A stretch of 64,000 bases of DNA from Bolinopsis microptera (taxonomy: Eukaryota; Ctenophora; Tentaculata; Lobata; Bolinopsidae), in NCBI RefSeq assembly GCF_026151205.1, contig NC_087074.1, forward strand, positions 13,001,182-13,065,181, in the 5' to 3' direction. Under the pieces are notes generated by a model that was not told the DNA's origin, made no database searches, and worked only from the letters and a program-made list of their open reading frames with translations. How positions within the stretch are numbered: position 1 is the stretch's first letter; each line of letters starts with the position of its first letter. The translations under genes were made by a program, and so were the position numbers. This document shows positions 21,780 to 32,567 of the stretch, piece after piece.

Positions 21780-23120
21780 AGCACTTTGTCGAAAACGAAG
21801 CAGAAAGCTGAAATTCGAATATGTCCTACCAGTAGGACATATTCAAAATTTTCATTGCTTCAAAGTTTTCTCCGCTTCTGGTTCCAGTACCTTGAATCTT
21901 GATAGGTGACTTGTCAATGAAACAAGAAATTTTCAATGAAACAAGAAATTTAATTTTTAGCACATTTTACAGAATAAAGAGATGTAAAACAATTTATAAA
22001 AATATAATGCTCATTTGGTGTATGACTTTTTGTCCTTGACTGTTAGTTTGATTTTGAAGGGACAGGTAACTAACGGGGCAGGGAATGTGCGTGCCTGAAA
22101 GCTTTTGCACACACCGAAACGCTAGTTCAGTTGAGTTTTTAGAGACAGGGCTCATATGAGAATCAGAAGAAAATTGTTAGCAGACGTTAGGGGTTCTGTT
22201 TATGTTTGTTACTATGGGTTACAGTCTTGTTGTGACAGAAAGTCTACACTATATATGCCTAAGTTTAAATTGTGTAGTTTGAGGTTATAAAATGCAACTT
22301 TAAGATGGATATTGGAGAGCTGGTGAAAATTTATGGTCGTTGTATCAATGGTTATAATAACTTGTGTCACTCTCACCGACCTCACTGATTGGTCACTGGT
22401 CAAAATTTCAGTAAAAACCGCGACATTTCGGTCAAGGGGATGACAGGAAAAAAAGATGGTCATTCAAGAAAAATTCAGTCAAAACAGTGAAATTTGGGTC
22501 GCGGAAAGCTGAAATTCAAAATTTTCATTGCATCAAAGTTTTCTCCGGATATATTGCTTCCAGTACCTTGATGGCGACTTGTGTCACTCTCACCGACCTC
22601 ACTGATTGGTCACTCATGGTCAAAATTTTAGTCAAAACTGCGAAATTTTGGTCAAGGGGATGGCAGTGAAGCTCCTCTTCAAAAAATCTTCCAAAATCTC
22701 TTTTTAAATTTTGATGATTTTCCGTTTATCAAAGCTTTCTTTGGGAAACAATCGTGTCTTATGCCATCCTCAGTGACCTTGTAAGATGAACATTCAAAAA
22801 AATTCAGTCAAAACAGTGAAATTTGAGTCGCAGAAAGCTGAAATTTGACTATGTACTACCAGTAGTACATATCCAAAATTGTCATTGCATCAAAGTTTCC
22901 TCTGGATATATTGCTTTCAGTACCTTTATGGCGACTTGTGTCACTCTCACCGACCTTACTGATTGGTCAAATTTCAGTCAAAACTGCAAAATGTCGGTCA
23001 AGGGGACGGCAGAAAAACTCCTTTTCAAAAACCTTCCAAAATCTATTTTTGAATTCTGATCAAATTTCCGTTTATCAAAGCTTTCTTTGGGAATAGAACT
23101 TTCAGTACCTGGTTACACAA
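21780..23120. repeat. Diverged tandem repeats related to the 1-7 kb satellite
   Basis: Seen: attcagtcaaaacagtgaaa recurs near 22472 and 22803 (about 330 bp apart). Shared blocks such as gcttccagtacc and cgacttgtgtcactctcaccg also recur, plus an earlier partial copy at 21800-21900. Phrases attcagtcaaaactg, ttccagtacc and aatcgtgtcctatgcca are shared with the satellite at 1127-7459, so both are one family at different divergence. ORFs here (60-83 codons) are by-products. Confidence 0.7.
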
Positions 23121-23561
23121 GTGACAATCTAATACTCACCTTCTATGCTATGCGGAGATCTTCGCTGGAGATGCAATGTCTATCTTAACGATTTATCTAC
23201 GATAGCGCTCGATTTGTAAGTATTTGTAGGCGCTTATTTGTTATTATATATTATTTATGAGTATTGCTGAAAGCACAGTGTAAGGCCTACACGGACCGCC
23301 TCTAACTAGCCAATCCCTGTTTACATGCCGTGTAGCAGGGGACTAGAAAGAGCTAAACTAGTAAGCGGGGCATTTATGATCATCGCTGGCGCGCGCAACT
23401 AGCTTCATATCATTTCAAATAAACTTCTTGTGATTGAGTTAATTTACAAATCATATTTATAATTTTAACAATTCAGTGTATTTATTAATTTTCCATTATA
23501 TGAGTTTAACTTAAATTAAATTTCAAACTAGTGACTTTTATAAATTTACAAAATTAAATAT

Positions 23562-23651
23562 TAATTATACAAACTCAAAACTTAGATTGATAAATTGAAA
23601 TAATATATATTATTTCAATTTATCAATCTAAGTTTTGAGTTTGTATAATTA
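23562..23651. repeat. Perfect 90-bp palindrome
   Basis: Arms of 45 bases with no spacer, centred between 23606 and 23607 on a TA-rich core. Arm sequence begins taattatacaaactcaaaac. It could extrude as a cruciform. It lies in a gene-poor AT-rich stretch. Confidence 0.9.
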
Positions 23652-23854
23652 TATATTAATAACATTCTCTTGAACAAAATAATTAAATTATTTTCTATTT
23701 TTAAATTATTTTAAAAAATCAAATCAAATCAAATCAAAATATAACCGTCATTACCTGAGGACCCCAGGCTAATATGTTCATTAACATTTAACATAACCGA
23801 ATATAGATTTGGCGGAATGACAGGCTGAGCGCGGCCCAGTAAAACCGTCACTAA

Positions 23855-23933
23855 GATGTAAATCAGATCGAACGAGAAATTACTAATTAGATCGAACGAG
23901 AAATTAGATTCTCGTTCGATCTGATTTACATTT
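23855..23933. repeat. Inverted repeat with an internal direct copy
   Basis: gtaaatcagatcgaacgaga and its complement bracket a second copy of gatcgaacgagaaatta. The ORF crossing it is a by-product. Confidence 0.6.
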
Positions 23934-24865
23934 TGGTAACAGTAATGACACATCATCAAAAATGTATTTCCTAAAATAAAGGCTAAAGTTTAAAAATTAT
24001 TTTTATAAATCTATTGGCCTAAACAACCAAGTTAAAATGAAAGCTAATTTACATACTTTCCACTACTATATATATAAGTTGATAAAGCGTTTTTTAGCAA
24101 CATTACACACAAAATATTTATTGTGCTTCTCTTTATTAGTAGCATAATTTAATCCCTCAATCTTTCCTAATACTTCGTCCGAAGCATCAAAAATGACTAT
24201 CATTTACAGATCCGTTTAAAATAGTCTCTCTTTACAAATTATTTTGAATAATTACAAATTATGAATAAATTTCCACCCCACAATTAAATTAGTACGCCGC
24301 GCAGAATACAGGATACAAATTTCGTCAAACGAAAGAGCCTTCATTTTTCGGCACTGGATAAAGATTAACCGGGCGTAAGCTTTGGATCGACTTGCTACAA
24401 GGCTGTAGCTATTCGTTTTACCATGCGATTCGTCATTCATGTTCAATATTAATTGCATCGAGTTTTATTGACTGAACTTGTTTGATGATAATAGCAATAA
24501 AACCTTTTTTTTGCAAAAGTGTTTCGGCAGAAATCACTCAATCACAGGACAGTCATAATGTGTTAGCCAGAAAGGTTTCAATCTGGTAAAATTCGTTCCT
24601 TTTGATTCACATCATCGTGAGACATAAAGTTCGGACTGCTTATATTTCAATTCATCATGGATCTCCGGTTTTTATGGATGTTAGCATTTAGACTGTAGCT
24701 GTAGGATGTGGCTAAATAGTTGGCAGACTCAGTCATCATCCCAGTTGTAGTGCAACCTGACTGCCACATGTGTTTACTGTTTCCCTGCTTAATTATAATA
24801 TAAGTATAAGTGCTACAGCCGGCTCTACTGTCTTTTCGATTGACGATTATGATTGACACTATAAT
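23934..24865. other. Gene-poor AT-rich stretch
   Basis: Only short unconvincing ORFs (68-70 codons), with no motifs, repeats or RNA genes that can be supported. Confidence 0.35.
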
Positions 24866-25060
24866 TTAACTTTTGCTGCTCCTTTGAAGTCTCGGTGTTT
24901 TTGCTATGAATTGTTGGAGCGAATATACATTATACAGCGTGATGCCAATCAAGTAACCATATTTGAAATATTGTCCATTAGCAAGTTTCAACTTATATCT
25001 TACAGCATTTATTGAGTGTTGCAATTGTGACCGTTCCTTAAAACTGTCTTCTTTAGCCAT
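24866..25060 (-). CDS. Possible small protein of 64 aa, divergent from the VWA gene
   Basis: Seen: a 64-codon ORF beginning MAKEDSFKERSQLQHS, with one moderately hydrophobic stretch (YLIGITLYNVYSLQQFIA) near residues 36-53 and a basic tail. It starts 43 bases from the VWA gene start on the opposite strand. No family was recognised. It may be a genuine small membrane protein, a single exon or chance; the balanced composition is the only argument for it. Confidence 0.25.
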   Translation of the reverse strand: MAKEDSFKERSQLQHSINAVRYKLKLANGQYFKYGYLIGITLYNVYSLQQFIAKTPRLQRSSKS

Positions 25061-25103
25061 GGCATAGATGTCCTAATATAAGCCCCTGTTACAGTTGAGG
25101 ACT

Positions 25104-26300
25104 ATGGCCCACAAGGCTGATAAACCTAGGAGTAAATCTGCGAATGCAGCCAAAAAAGAAACGACGCCTGAAAAACGACCAAAAAGTAGCAAAAAGAAGA
25201 AGATCAAATACATACCAGAGGAAGAAGAATTACTCTCGTCAAAGGAATGGCTAAAGAGATACGGCCTGAAACCCCTGGGACTGCACCTAGAACATCTGAT
25301 GTCGTCACACAAACACTCCTCTCAATTCATCAGGGTCACTGGACACCGTGTTGGAGCTAAGTATTGCGATGTTTTTCCTAAAGTCAAGATTCGTGGAGAG
25401 AAAATGCACATGGAGCTTCACCATCACGAGTTGGTTCAATACGAAGAAAATTTAGACCACGTGATATCGAGATATCTGAGACGCTGGCGTTGGCTTTTAC
25501 TCGGTCCACATCGTGTGTTCGGAACTATTCTAGAGGAAGCAATTGTGATCTGTATTGACACCAGTGGGAGTATGATAACTGTTATCAATGAGCTAAAAAG
25601 AGAGTTGTGTGCCCTTCTTTGGACAGTTATCAAACCTAACAAGATCAAATTCAACATAGTCCAGTTTGCCAGTCAGATTACTAAATTCAAAGATTCAACA
25701 GTTGATCCAGACTATGATACATGTCTAGCTGCAGCTGAATTCATTGGAAATATGATGGCTGGAGGCAACACTTGCACCCTAGAAGCTCTAACAGAAGCAC
25801 TGAGCGACACAAGTGCTAAGTCAACCTACCTCGTCACTGACGGCAAACCTGACACAAGTTGTAGAGCAGTTTTAAAACATGTCTCCTCCCTTGAGCTTGA
25901 AAAGCAACAGAAAATCCACACAATCTCCCTGAATACCTCTGACGAAGAAGCTATATCTTTTCTCAAAACTCTCAGCAAACAAACCAAGGGCCGTTACCAC
26001 GCGTGTGTGACTGGGTTTGAGGGAAACATAATAACCCACCAACTCCTCAGCAACAATCTCCCCGCCTCTCTTCAAAGTGAAGAAGACAAGTCCCTCAAAA
26101 TACCCGCATACTCCGGCGACGACTTGCGCCTGCTTTCAAAAGCCATCGTCAAGGCACGCAAATTCATGGCCAACAGTCAGACTTACCGGGATCTGATAGC
26201 TGACCACTCCGGAGATACTGAGATGGTTAATTTGAAGATTTGCGGAAGCGAGATGATACCAACTGTTAATCCGGAGGAAATTTCGGCTTTTGGGGTGTGA
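25104..26300 (+). CDS. VWA3-like von Willebrand A-domain protein, intronless
   Basis: Seen: 398 aa from the ATG at 25104. The same frame is open nine bases further up (from 25095) but without an ATG, and an acceptor (ctgttacag) ends at 25094. The N-terminus is Lys-rich and disordered (1-38). SSKEWLKRYGLK follows near 45-56, then a VWA domain whose MIDAS is DTSGSM (152-157), with later MIDAS-type residues in GGNTCT and VTDGKPD. A helical tail ends at TGA. Known: the SxEWLxxxGLK stretch before a VWA domain occurs in VWA3A/VWA3B, ciliated-cell proteins of over 1000 aa. Here only one VWA unit is kept. Inferred: a shortened or retrocopied VWA3 relative that may bind partners through a metal ion in cilia. 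No signal peptide, so intracellular. Confidence 0.7.
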   Translation: MAHKADKPRSKSANAAKKETTPEKRPKSSKKKKIKYIPEEEELLSSKEWLKRYGLKPLGLHLEHLMSSHKHSSQFIRVTGHRVGAKYCDVFPKVKIRGEKMHMELHHHELVQYEENLDHVISRYLRRWRWLLLGPHRVFGTILEEAIVICIDTSGSMITVINELKRELCALLWTVIKPNKIKFNIVQFASQITKFKDSTVDPDYDTCLAAAEFIGNMMAGGNTCTLEALTEALSDTSAKSTYLVTDGKPDTSCRAVLKHVSSLELEKQQKIHTISLNTSDEEAISFLKTLSKQTKGRYHACVTGFEGNIITHQLLSNNLPASLQSEEDKSLKIPAYSGDDLRLLSKAIVKARKFMANSQTYRDLIADHSGDTEMVNLKICGSEMIPTVNPEEISAFGV

Positions 26301-26913
26301 ATTTTTTGGGGTTTATTGCTAATATGTCGATGTTTACTTTTGATGATTTAAGATTTTGCTGTTTTTAACATGATGTTTACTTTTATCAGGGTAGTGTAGC
26401 TGGCTGTCATTTCTTTGAAAACGTGTCATTTATTATTTATTCGTTACTCATCGGAATTTTTGCACGTGCCTCTTTCCCAGATTTTTTACTGGTTTTCATT
26501 TTGCTTGTCCTGGAATACCCTAACTCTCATATCATTTACGAAAACATTGTAGAAGAATGCCTTTATTTCATTATCTATTGATAACCTTTGATATCACTTA
26601 TTATTGTATTTGTATATAAATATTGAAAAGTTGTGTTGTGCGATGTGAAATGTTGAAATTTTTGCTTGTTAAATTTGTCATTACTCGTATCATGCATGTT
26701 TTGTTGCGTAGAGACCAGCTATTTTATACGTGATACACTGGTGTTTGCTTCAATGCAATCATATATTAATCGGCGCTTGCAGAATTCTGCACGTTTTACG
26801 TATAAATCATTGATAAAATACAATGAAGCATGTGTACTTTTCGATAATCGATTGTTCTAGAAATTGCAATTTCAATCCCTTTTTTCATCAGATTAAAATT
26901 ATTTTACATAGGT
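26301..26913. other. 3' region of the VWA gene and upstream region of RSPH3
   Basis: AT-rich, no clean AATAAA seen. It ends with a pyrimidine-rich acceptor (attattttacatag) two bases before the RSPH3 ATG. Confidence 0.4.
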
Positions 26914-29900
26914 ATGGCAGCGACAGCAGCTAAAATGCCCGACCAGGGAGGGACGTACACGTTCCAGTCCAAACCCCACGAGGGACCCCCTGCCATGAAA
27001 TTCAGAGATCCTTATCAGTAAGTACAACTTTTAATTACCATATTAAAATTACAGCCTTATTTTACATTTGATCATCCTGCTAATTGCACACTTTATGTTC
27101 TGTATTTTTCCATAATTTTAGCACCTTTTAAAAAGCGAATACACAAACATAATATATTGGTCAAATTTTAACAATCACAATATACAAACTCAACAGATAA
27201 TAATATGTAGATTGTAGAAGTAGATTGATATAAATGAAAAAATAAAGCTCATTTTAAATTGATTTCAGAACTACAAATGGACCAGCATTGTACGGCAACA
27301 TCATGTACGATAGGAGAATTGTCAGAGGAAACACTTACGCTCAACATATCCTACCCGCTGTAAGTTAACTATTTATTTAGTTAGTAACGTTAATTACCTG
27401 TGTAAGTTAATTATTCATTAAGCTAAATATACAATTACAATTAAAACCCCGAAGTTATCGTAAAATTTTATTTCAAAGTTCAAAGAGCGCCCTGCAAATG
27501 AGAATAGACCTCCTGTATGAAGCTAGTTGCATGTATGTGACGTCAGTTTAAACTGACCTGCTTGCGTTTCCAGTAGACGATTTATATTTATTCGAACACG
27601 TGACAATGATTAACCATCAGCTTAAAGCATCGTCTCGGTAACAGCTGTCTCGTTTCAAATAAATTGTTGACCACCTGCACCTCCGAGAAACGCAGCCAAA
27701 TCAGGGGCCCACTTAATTCTTAACATTCCTTTTCATTAACCCTTATGCCATAGGATGTAGCTAATGCTTCACTATTTCTTTAAATAGAATCTGTCTCTAT
27801 AGAAACCACTATTTGAATCATCGAGGTTCAATCTCAAATCTACCTCAGAACAAATGCACATCTCAAAATAGTCCACTGTTTAGGATAAAATCTTATATCT
27901 TGTGTCACTGTATCAGTCTGCAAAATGGTTCTTTACGATTAAAGTGCCACTGTTCCTGGTGCTGAAAATAGCCCTCATATTCCTCTTTTGCCGCTTTGTT
28001 TTCAACTTGAATCTGACGAAAGTGCCCACCATTATGAGTCCTAACATTATCATCACAGTAATAACCCCGATCACAAACACCACCTGTGGACTGAGCCTAG
28101 TGCTAACACACTGATCCACCGTCTTACTGCTTGGTGGACTCGTGTGCCCATCTGGACACAACTGGCACCTGTTCTGGTACCCATAGTAACCCTCGGAGCA
28201 GTTACTGGACATCTCGGTGCAGTCTTGTGGTTTAGCAGCGCCAGATTTGGAGGTGTGGTTAGCCGGGCAAGGAGCACATGTGACTGGACACGTGACACAT
28301 TGCGTGGTGGTGTATTTGCCAGCTGAACATGTTTTAGCTGCTGGGTAGCTGTAACAGTCCTGGGGTTTTACTGCCGTGTTTTGGTCGCTCGTCTCACCCC
28401 AGGGACACAACTCGCAGGAGTCTGTCCCCCAACTCCCTCTCTCACATGTACTGCTGGCAACTTTACAATCTTCTTCCTTTACTGAGCTCGGTGGGCTTAG
28501 CTTCCCTCGTGTACAATCACTACAACTGTTACCAATCCCGTAGAAGTTCATCGGACAGCTGCTGTTAGCTGGGCGACAGTCTTGTATCTTAGCTGCTCCG
28601 GTCTGAGAAATCTGGCCTTGTGGACAGGGAACACAGGGCCAGTTGAGAGAGTAGTAACGATTAGCAGAGCATTTTGTAGGAGGGTGGAAACAGTCTTGTA
28701 CTTTAACCGCCTCCCTGTAACTAGTGGTGCCCCACTCGCAGGTCTGACACACACTACTGTTCACAGCGTACTGTCCTGTTTCACACGTGCTGTTCACGTG
28801 ATAACACTCCTGAATCTTCACTGCTCCCTGTTCACTCATCATGTTTAGGGGGCACGCAACACAGCTGGTATCCCCATAATACAATCCTGGACCACAGCTA
28901 CTGTTCCCATGGTAACAAACGCTGCTGCCTCTCAAACTCGTGTCCCCTTTGGGACACAACAAACATTCTTTACCGCTGCCATATTCTCCCTGGCTGCAAT
29001 TCATCCCAATCCTGTATATTGTTGTCACGGCAACGGTTGCATTTTGAGAATCTGTAAGCTGACACGCTACGATGTCACTGGTCGTGTTAAATGATACGGA
29101 GAAGTTGGCGGTGGGAGTAACAGTGGATATGGTGGTGTTGTAGACAACATTGCTGGTGTTGCACTTCAATTTCAGGATGTCTAGTGGCCACCCTGTGACT
29201 TTCCAACGCAATGTAGTTATTGTCGCTGCCGAAAAAGTGTCGTTGGAGAGGAAATTAACTGAGAAAGGCTGTGTATACTTGACAGTAAAGTTTTGAGATG
29301 CGGAAGTTTGAAAGTTTGAGTTGGTGACAGTGCACTTGTAGTCCCCCTCGTGCTCTAATGAGAAGTTGGGAAGAGTCAGAACAGAAGAGATTGAGTGGTC
29401 TGCAGCTGAACTGTTGTAAATTGATGGATGCGTTGTCATGGTAACGCTTTTATCTGTGCTCCATGTCATGGTAAGGTAAGGAGCGCCAGATCCCACGCAG
29501 CTTATGTTAAAGTCAGATCCCAGGGTGGGGTTATCAAGGTTTGGAGGGCAGATAGTCGGATTATGATTCGAACAAACCGACAAATAGTTGAAGCTGTAAG
29601 GTCCAGTCAGGGTGCGTCGTATCTCATCAGTGTCATTCAATTTTAAATTGTGTGTCGAATATATGCTAGTCCACGAGGCTTTGCTCCCAAAGTCACATTT
29701 GTTTAAGAATGCTGTTCTATTGGTAAAAAGTGAGTAGTAGTTTTGGGAATCTGCATTCAGATCTGATACTTGGAGGTTGATCTGGTTGCTTTGAAAGGGA
29801 TTGGTGACTTCAAAGACTGGCATTGTATCCGTCTGAGCGTATGACGCCTGAACATGCAAAACGTTTTCTCCCGTACCATTTTTCACCATGAACGTAAAAA

Positions 29901-32567
29901 ATATTGGGTTATTTATCATGCTTTCTCTGAAATGAATCTGAGTGTACAGGTCACCTGTGGTGGGCGGATTATCTGGAACTTGGAATACGTTTCCATCTAT
30001 TGTTACAATACCCGCTATTCCCAGTTCATTAGAATTGCGAGGCACATTGAGTGATGTTGCATTTCCTGTGGTATTGTCCCACAGAAACTTGCAATAGTTA
30101 CTGCAGCTTTCACCGACAGCTAAATCAATCACAAACAACAAAATTAACTTGAACATAACGAAAATAAGAAGCTGATTCCTTTGTGGGACTTACTGTGGCT
30201 AGTTGCACATCTTATCAATATTTCTCAAGTGCTCCTCCTTTGATTCAATTAAAATGAGCTTCTTGTACTGTCACGAGGTACTTGCATTACACTGTGGCTT
30301 GCGAAATATTAGTAATCGGAGATAGGAGCAAGGGCCTCTAATATCGAATGTCAGCGCTGTTCAACATGGCTTGCGTTTGGTTTTACATCGAAAATTGCAA
30401 CAAGAATCATGAATTCTATCGACAGGACATGAAATTTACATGACCACAGTAGCATGTCGGTTTTTGAATATCGTTTAATATGAACTAACCATTAACTACA
30501 TGTATATTTTTGAATGTCGTAACGACATTGACGTTTGATATGATCTAACCCTAAACTAGAGGCATAATTGCAGCATCGTTTGTTCTGATTAGAGACGTAA
30601 GGAGTTTAAGCGGCAAATGACATGCTTAAGTCGTTTGTGGATTTTAAATACTATAACAGCTATAATAGCTCCTCGATACTGAATTATTGAGAGCAACAAG
30701 AACTAGCTAGATTTCTATTTGGTTGTCATGGTAATTTATACGTATTACAAAACAGAGTACTTTTTCAGCAGTACTAGCGCGCGTCTTGAGCTAGACGCGC
30801 ATCCGTCCGCGCGCGCATTGACATGATTTCAGTTCAGTTTAAATTAAAATATGGAGTATCATCGCCGCATTTGTGATTTCAAATTTAAACACTTAATCTA
30901 TGAAATAATTAATGTTCTTAATTTCAGACGGTACAGCCGGACCCAATTGAGGTTCAGAGACAAGCAGAAGCTAGGAGACGTATTCTCGCTAGGAAGAGGG
31001 CAACTGATCAGCTGAGACCAAGATCTGCCGAACCAGTTGAGGGAAGGAAACACATCGACGTCCAGACTGAACTCTACCTGGAAGAAATAAAAGGTGCTGC
31101 TCTTTGAACATCTGACTACTTGCAAACGTACACAAATTACAAGGATTAACGGTATTATAAGATTATCTGTGGTTGTATCACGGTGTCAGCAGGACACTGA
31201 ACAGTGGGCAGTTTTAGGAGTCTTGAAGACTTCTTCCCAATCGGTTATATAATTTTGTTCTAGATCGAGTTGAGGAAGCCGATGTTGAATGTCAGACAGA
31301 TGCTTTCCTGGATAGACCGCCCACCCCATTGTTCGTACCAGCTAAAACTGGAGTTGATAACGTCACTCAGATTCTTGACGGAGAGGTATGATTCTATTGG
31401 TTTGCATTTTAATTTGCCATTCTTGGGATAACGGTACTCATCCTGATCCTAGTAGGACGGAGACTTCTGAGAATCGTCAAACTGTCTAACTCAATAGTTA
31501 ATTGGGGTTTCAATTCTAATAAAAGATATTTGCAGTTGTTTGATTTCGATATTGAAGTGAAGCCGATTCTAGAAGTTCTGGTTGGAAAGACCATTGAACA
31601 AGCCCTGATGGAAGTCATGGAGGAAGAGGAGCTGGCTAACCTGAGAGCTCAACAGGTCAGTTTTAATTACATCTTCGTAGTCAGTAACCTTGTTTCAGAA
31701 TCTTCATCTGTCATTTACTACACCACAACCTTAATTACAATAATTTGGAGAATTCAGATATTTTAATTTATATGCTTTGTGAATCCATTCAATTTCTGAA
31801 GATGTTAACAAATCATAATATTACAGAGGCAATTCGAAGAATTACGACATGCTGAATTGGTGGAGACACAACGTCTGGAGGAACAAGAACGCAGACACTG
31901 CGAGGAAAAACAGAGGCGTATGGCACAACAACGGGAGGTTCTTTCCATTGAGGCAGAAACTGCCAGAAAGATTGCAGCCCGAGCATTCGCTCAGAACTAT
32001 CTGTCAGATCTTGTGCCCTCCGTGTTTGGTGCTCTCAGTGAAAATGGGTACTTCTACGATCCAGTTGCCAAGGATGTTGAAGGCAACTTTGTGCCTTGGT
32101 TGTTGAGCCGAGTGAAGGAGAATATGGGACATGTTCTTCTTTCAAGAGTTATGGTTGATGAGCTGATCAGAGCTGTGTGTGATAAGAGGTTAGGATTTTA
32201 AAATATCCGTGATTTAGTTTTTTAAAAAATCCTATTAGCTCATTTCTAATAATATGTGGAAAATTGTTCTGATTAATCTATTTTTTACTAAACCTCAACA
32301 GAATACCCCAGGCATGATCAGGCAAGTCAGCAACGATTAGAGGCCAGAGCACGGTCTCGGGCCAACGAGGAACCAGCCCCGGCCCCCGTAGCACCGGCCC
32401 CTAAAGATTCAGCCGACTCAGCAGTTTCGGTACTTCCAGCCCCCTCTTCAGCATCGCCCGTAGATCCCCTTGGTCCTACGATACCAAACATCGAGACAAC
32501 GGCTGCAACAGACTTTCAATCAACCGATATTCCACCTATTATCGAGTCATCTGACACCCAGCAATAG
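26914..32567 (+). CDS. RSPH3: Radial spoke head protein 3 (7 exons)
   Basis: Seen: exons 26914-27017, 27269-27359, 30928-31093, 31264-31385, 31536-31655, 31827-32188 and 32312-32567 join in phase with GT/AG borders (1221 bases, about 406 aa). The product has NIMYDRRIVRGNTYA, then GRKHIDVQTELYLEE, VECQTDAFLDRPPTPLF, LFDFDIEVKPILEVLVGKTI and EVMEEEELANLRAQQ. A charged coiled coil (EEQERRHCEEKQRR) follows, then KIAARAFAQNYLSDLVPSVF. The C-terminus is Pro/Ala/Ser-rich. Known: RSPH3 is a radial-spoke stalk protein and A-kinase anchoring protein of motile cilia; these blocks are diagnostic. The last acceptor is placed at 32310-32311 because an upstream AG would put a stop in frame. The second intron (27360-30927) contains a complete opposite-strand receptor gene. 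The Pro-rich tail is less conserved. Confidence 0.95.
27360..27912. other. RSPH3 intron 2, part before the nested receptor gene
   Basis: No coding signal. It contains the 3' flank of the minus-strand receptor gene; a reverse AATAAA is present near 27465, over 400 bases past its stop. Confidence 0.35.
27913..30156 (-). CDS. Type I membrane receptor with Ig domain and ephrin-receptor-like Cys repeats, intronless
   Basis: Seen: 747 aa with a signal peptide (about 1-15) and a novel N-terminal region with paired cysteines. An Ig-like domain spans about 203-294 (Cys220, Trp232, Cys275 in DYKC). A second beta-rich domain spans 295-384 (Cys332, Cys365). From 386 to about 685 there are roughly seven Cys-rich repeats of the form C..G.Y....C..CP.G..S..GA...DC. 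A transmembrane helix lies near 692-714, with a basic 31-residue tail without kinase or ITAM. Many NxS/T sites suggest heavy glycosylation. Known: these repeats match GCC2/GCC3 (ephrin-receptor-like) modules of extracellular proteins. Inferred: a cell-surface recognition or adhesion receptor signalling, if at all, through partners. No orthologue recognised. It is nested in RSPH3 intron 2 on the opposite strand. Confidence 0.8.
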   Translation of the reverse strand: MFKLILLFVIDLAVGESCSNYCKFLWDNTTGNATSLNVPRNSNELGIAGIVTIDGNVFQVPDNPPTTGDLYTQIHFRESMINNPIFFTFMVKNGTGENVLHVQASYAQTDTMPVFEVTNPFQSNQINLQVSDLNADSQNYYSLFTNRTAFLNKCDFGSKASWTSIYSTHNLKLNDTDEIRRTLTGPYSFNYLSVCSNHNPTICPPNLDNPTLGSDFNISCVGSGAPYLTMTWSTDKSVTMTTHPSIYNSSAADHSISSVLTLPNFSLEHEGDYKCTVTNSNFQTSASQNFTVKYTQPFSVNFLSNDTFSAATITTLRWKVTGWPLDILKLKCNTSNVVYNTTISTVTPTANFSVSFNTTSDIVACQLTDSQNATVAVTTIYRIGMNCSQGEYGSGKECLLCPKGDTSLRGSSVCYHGNSSCGPGLYYGDTSCVACPLNMMSEQGAVKIQECYHVNSTCETGQYAVNSSVCQTCEWGTTSYREAVKVQDCFHPPTKCSANRYYSLNWPCVPCPQGQISQTGAAKIQDCRPANSSCPMNFYGIGNSCSDCTRGKLSPPSSVKEEDCKVASSTCERGSWGTDSCELCPWGETSDQNTAVKPQDCYSYPAAKTCSAGKYTTTQCVTCPVTCAPCPANHTSKSGAAKPQDCTEMSSNCSEGYYGYQNRCQLCPDGHTSPPSSKTVDQCVSTRLSPQVVFVIGVITVMIMLGLIMVGTFVRFKLKTKRQKRNMRAIFSTRNSGTLIVKNHFAD
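30157..30927. other. RSPH3 intron 2, part upstream of the nested receptor
   Basis: It must hold the promoter of the minus-strand receptor. It contains two similar phrases (tttttgaatatcgtttaata and tttttgaatgtcgtaacgac) near 30462 and 30508. A GC-rich patch of alternating cgcgcg lies near 30778-30815. No ORF. Confidence 0.4.

Noticed and set aside
28071-29646. Cys-rich minus ORFs and plus ORFs in the receptor region
   Set aside because: Other-frame shadows of the 747-aa receptor.
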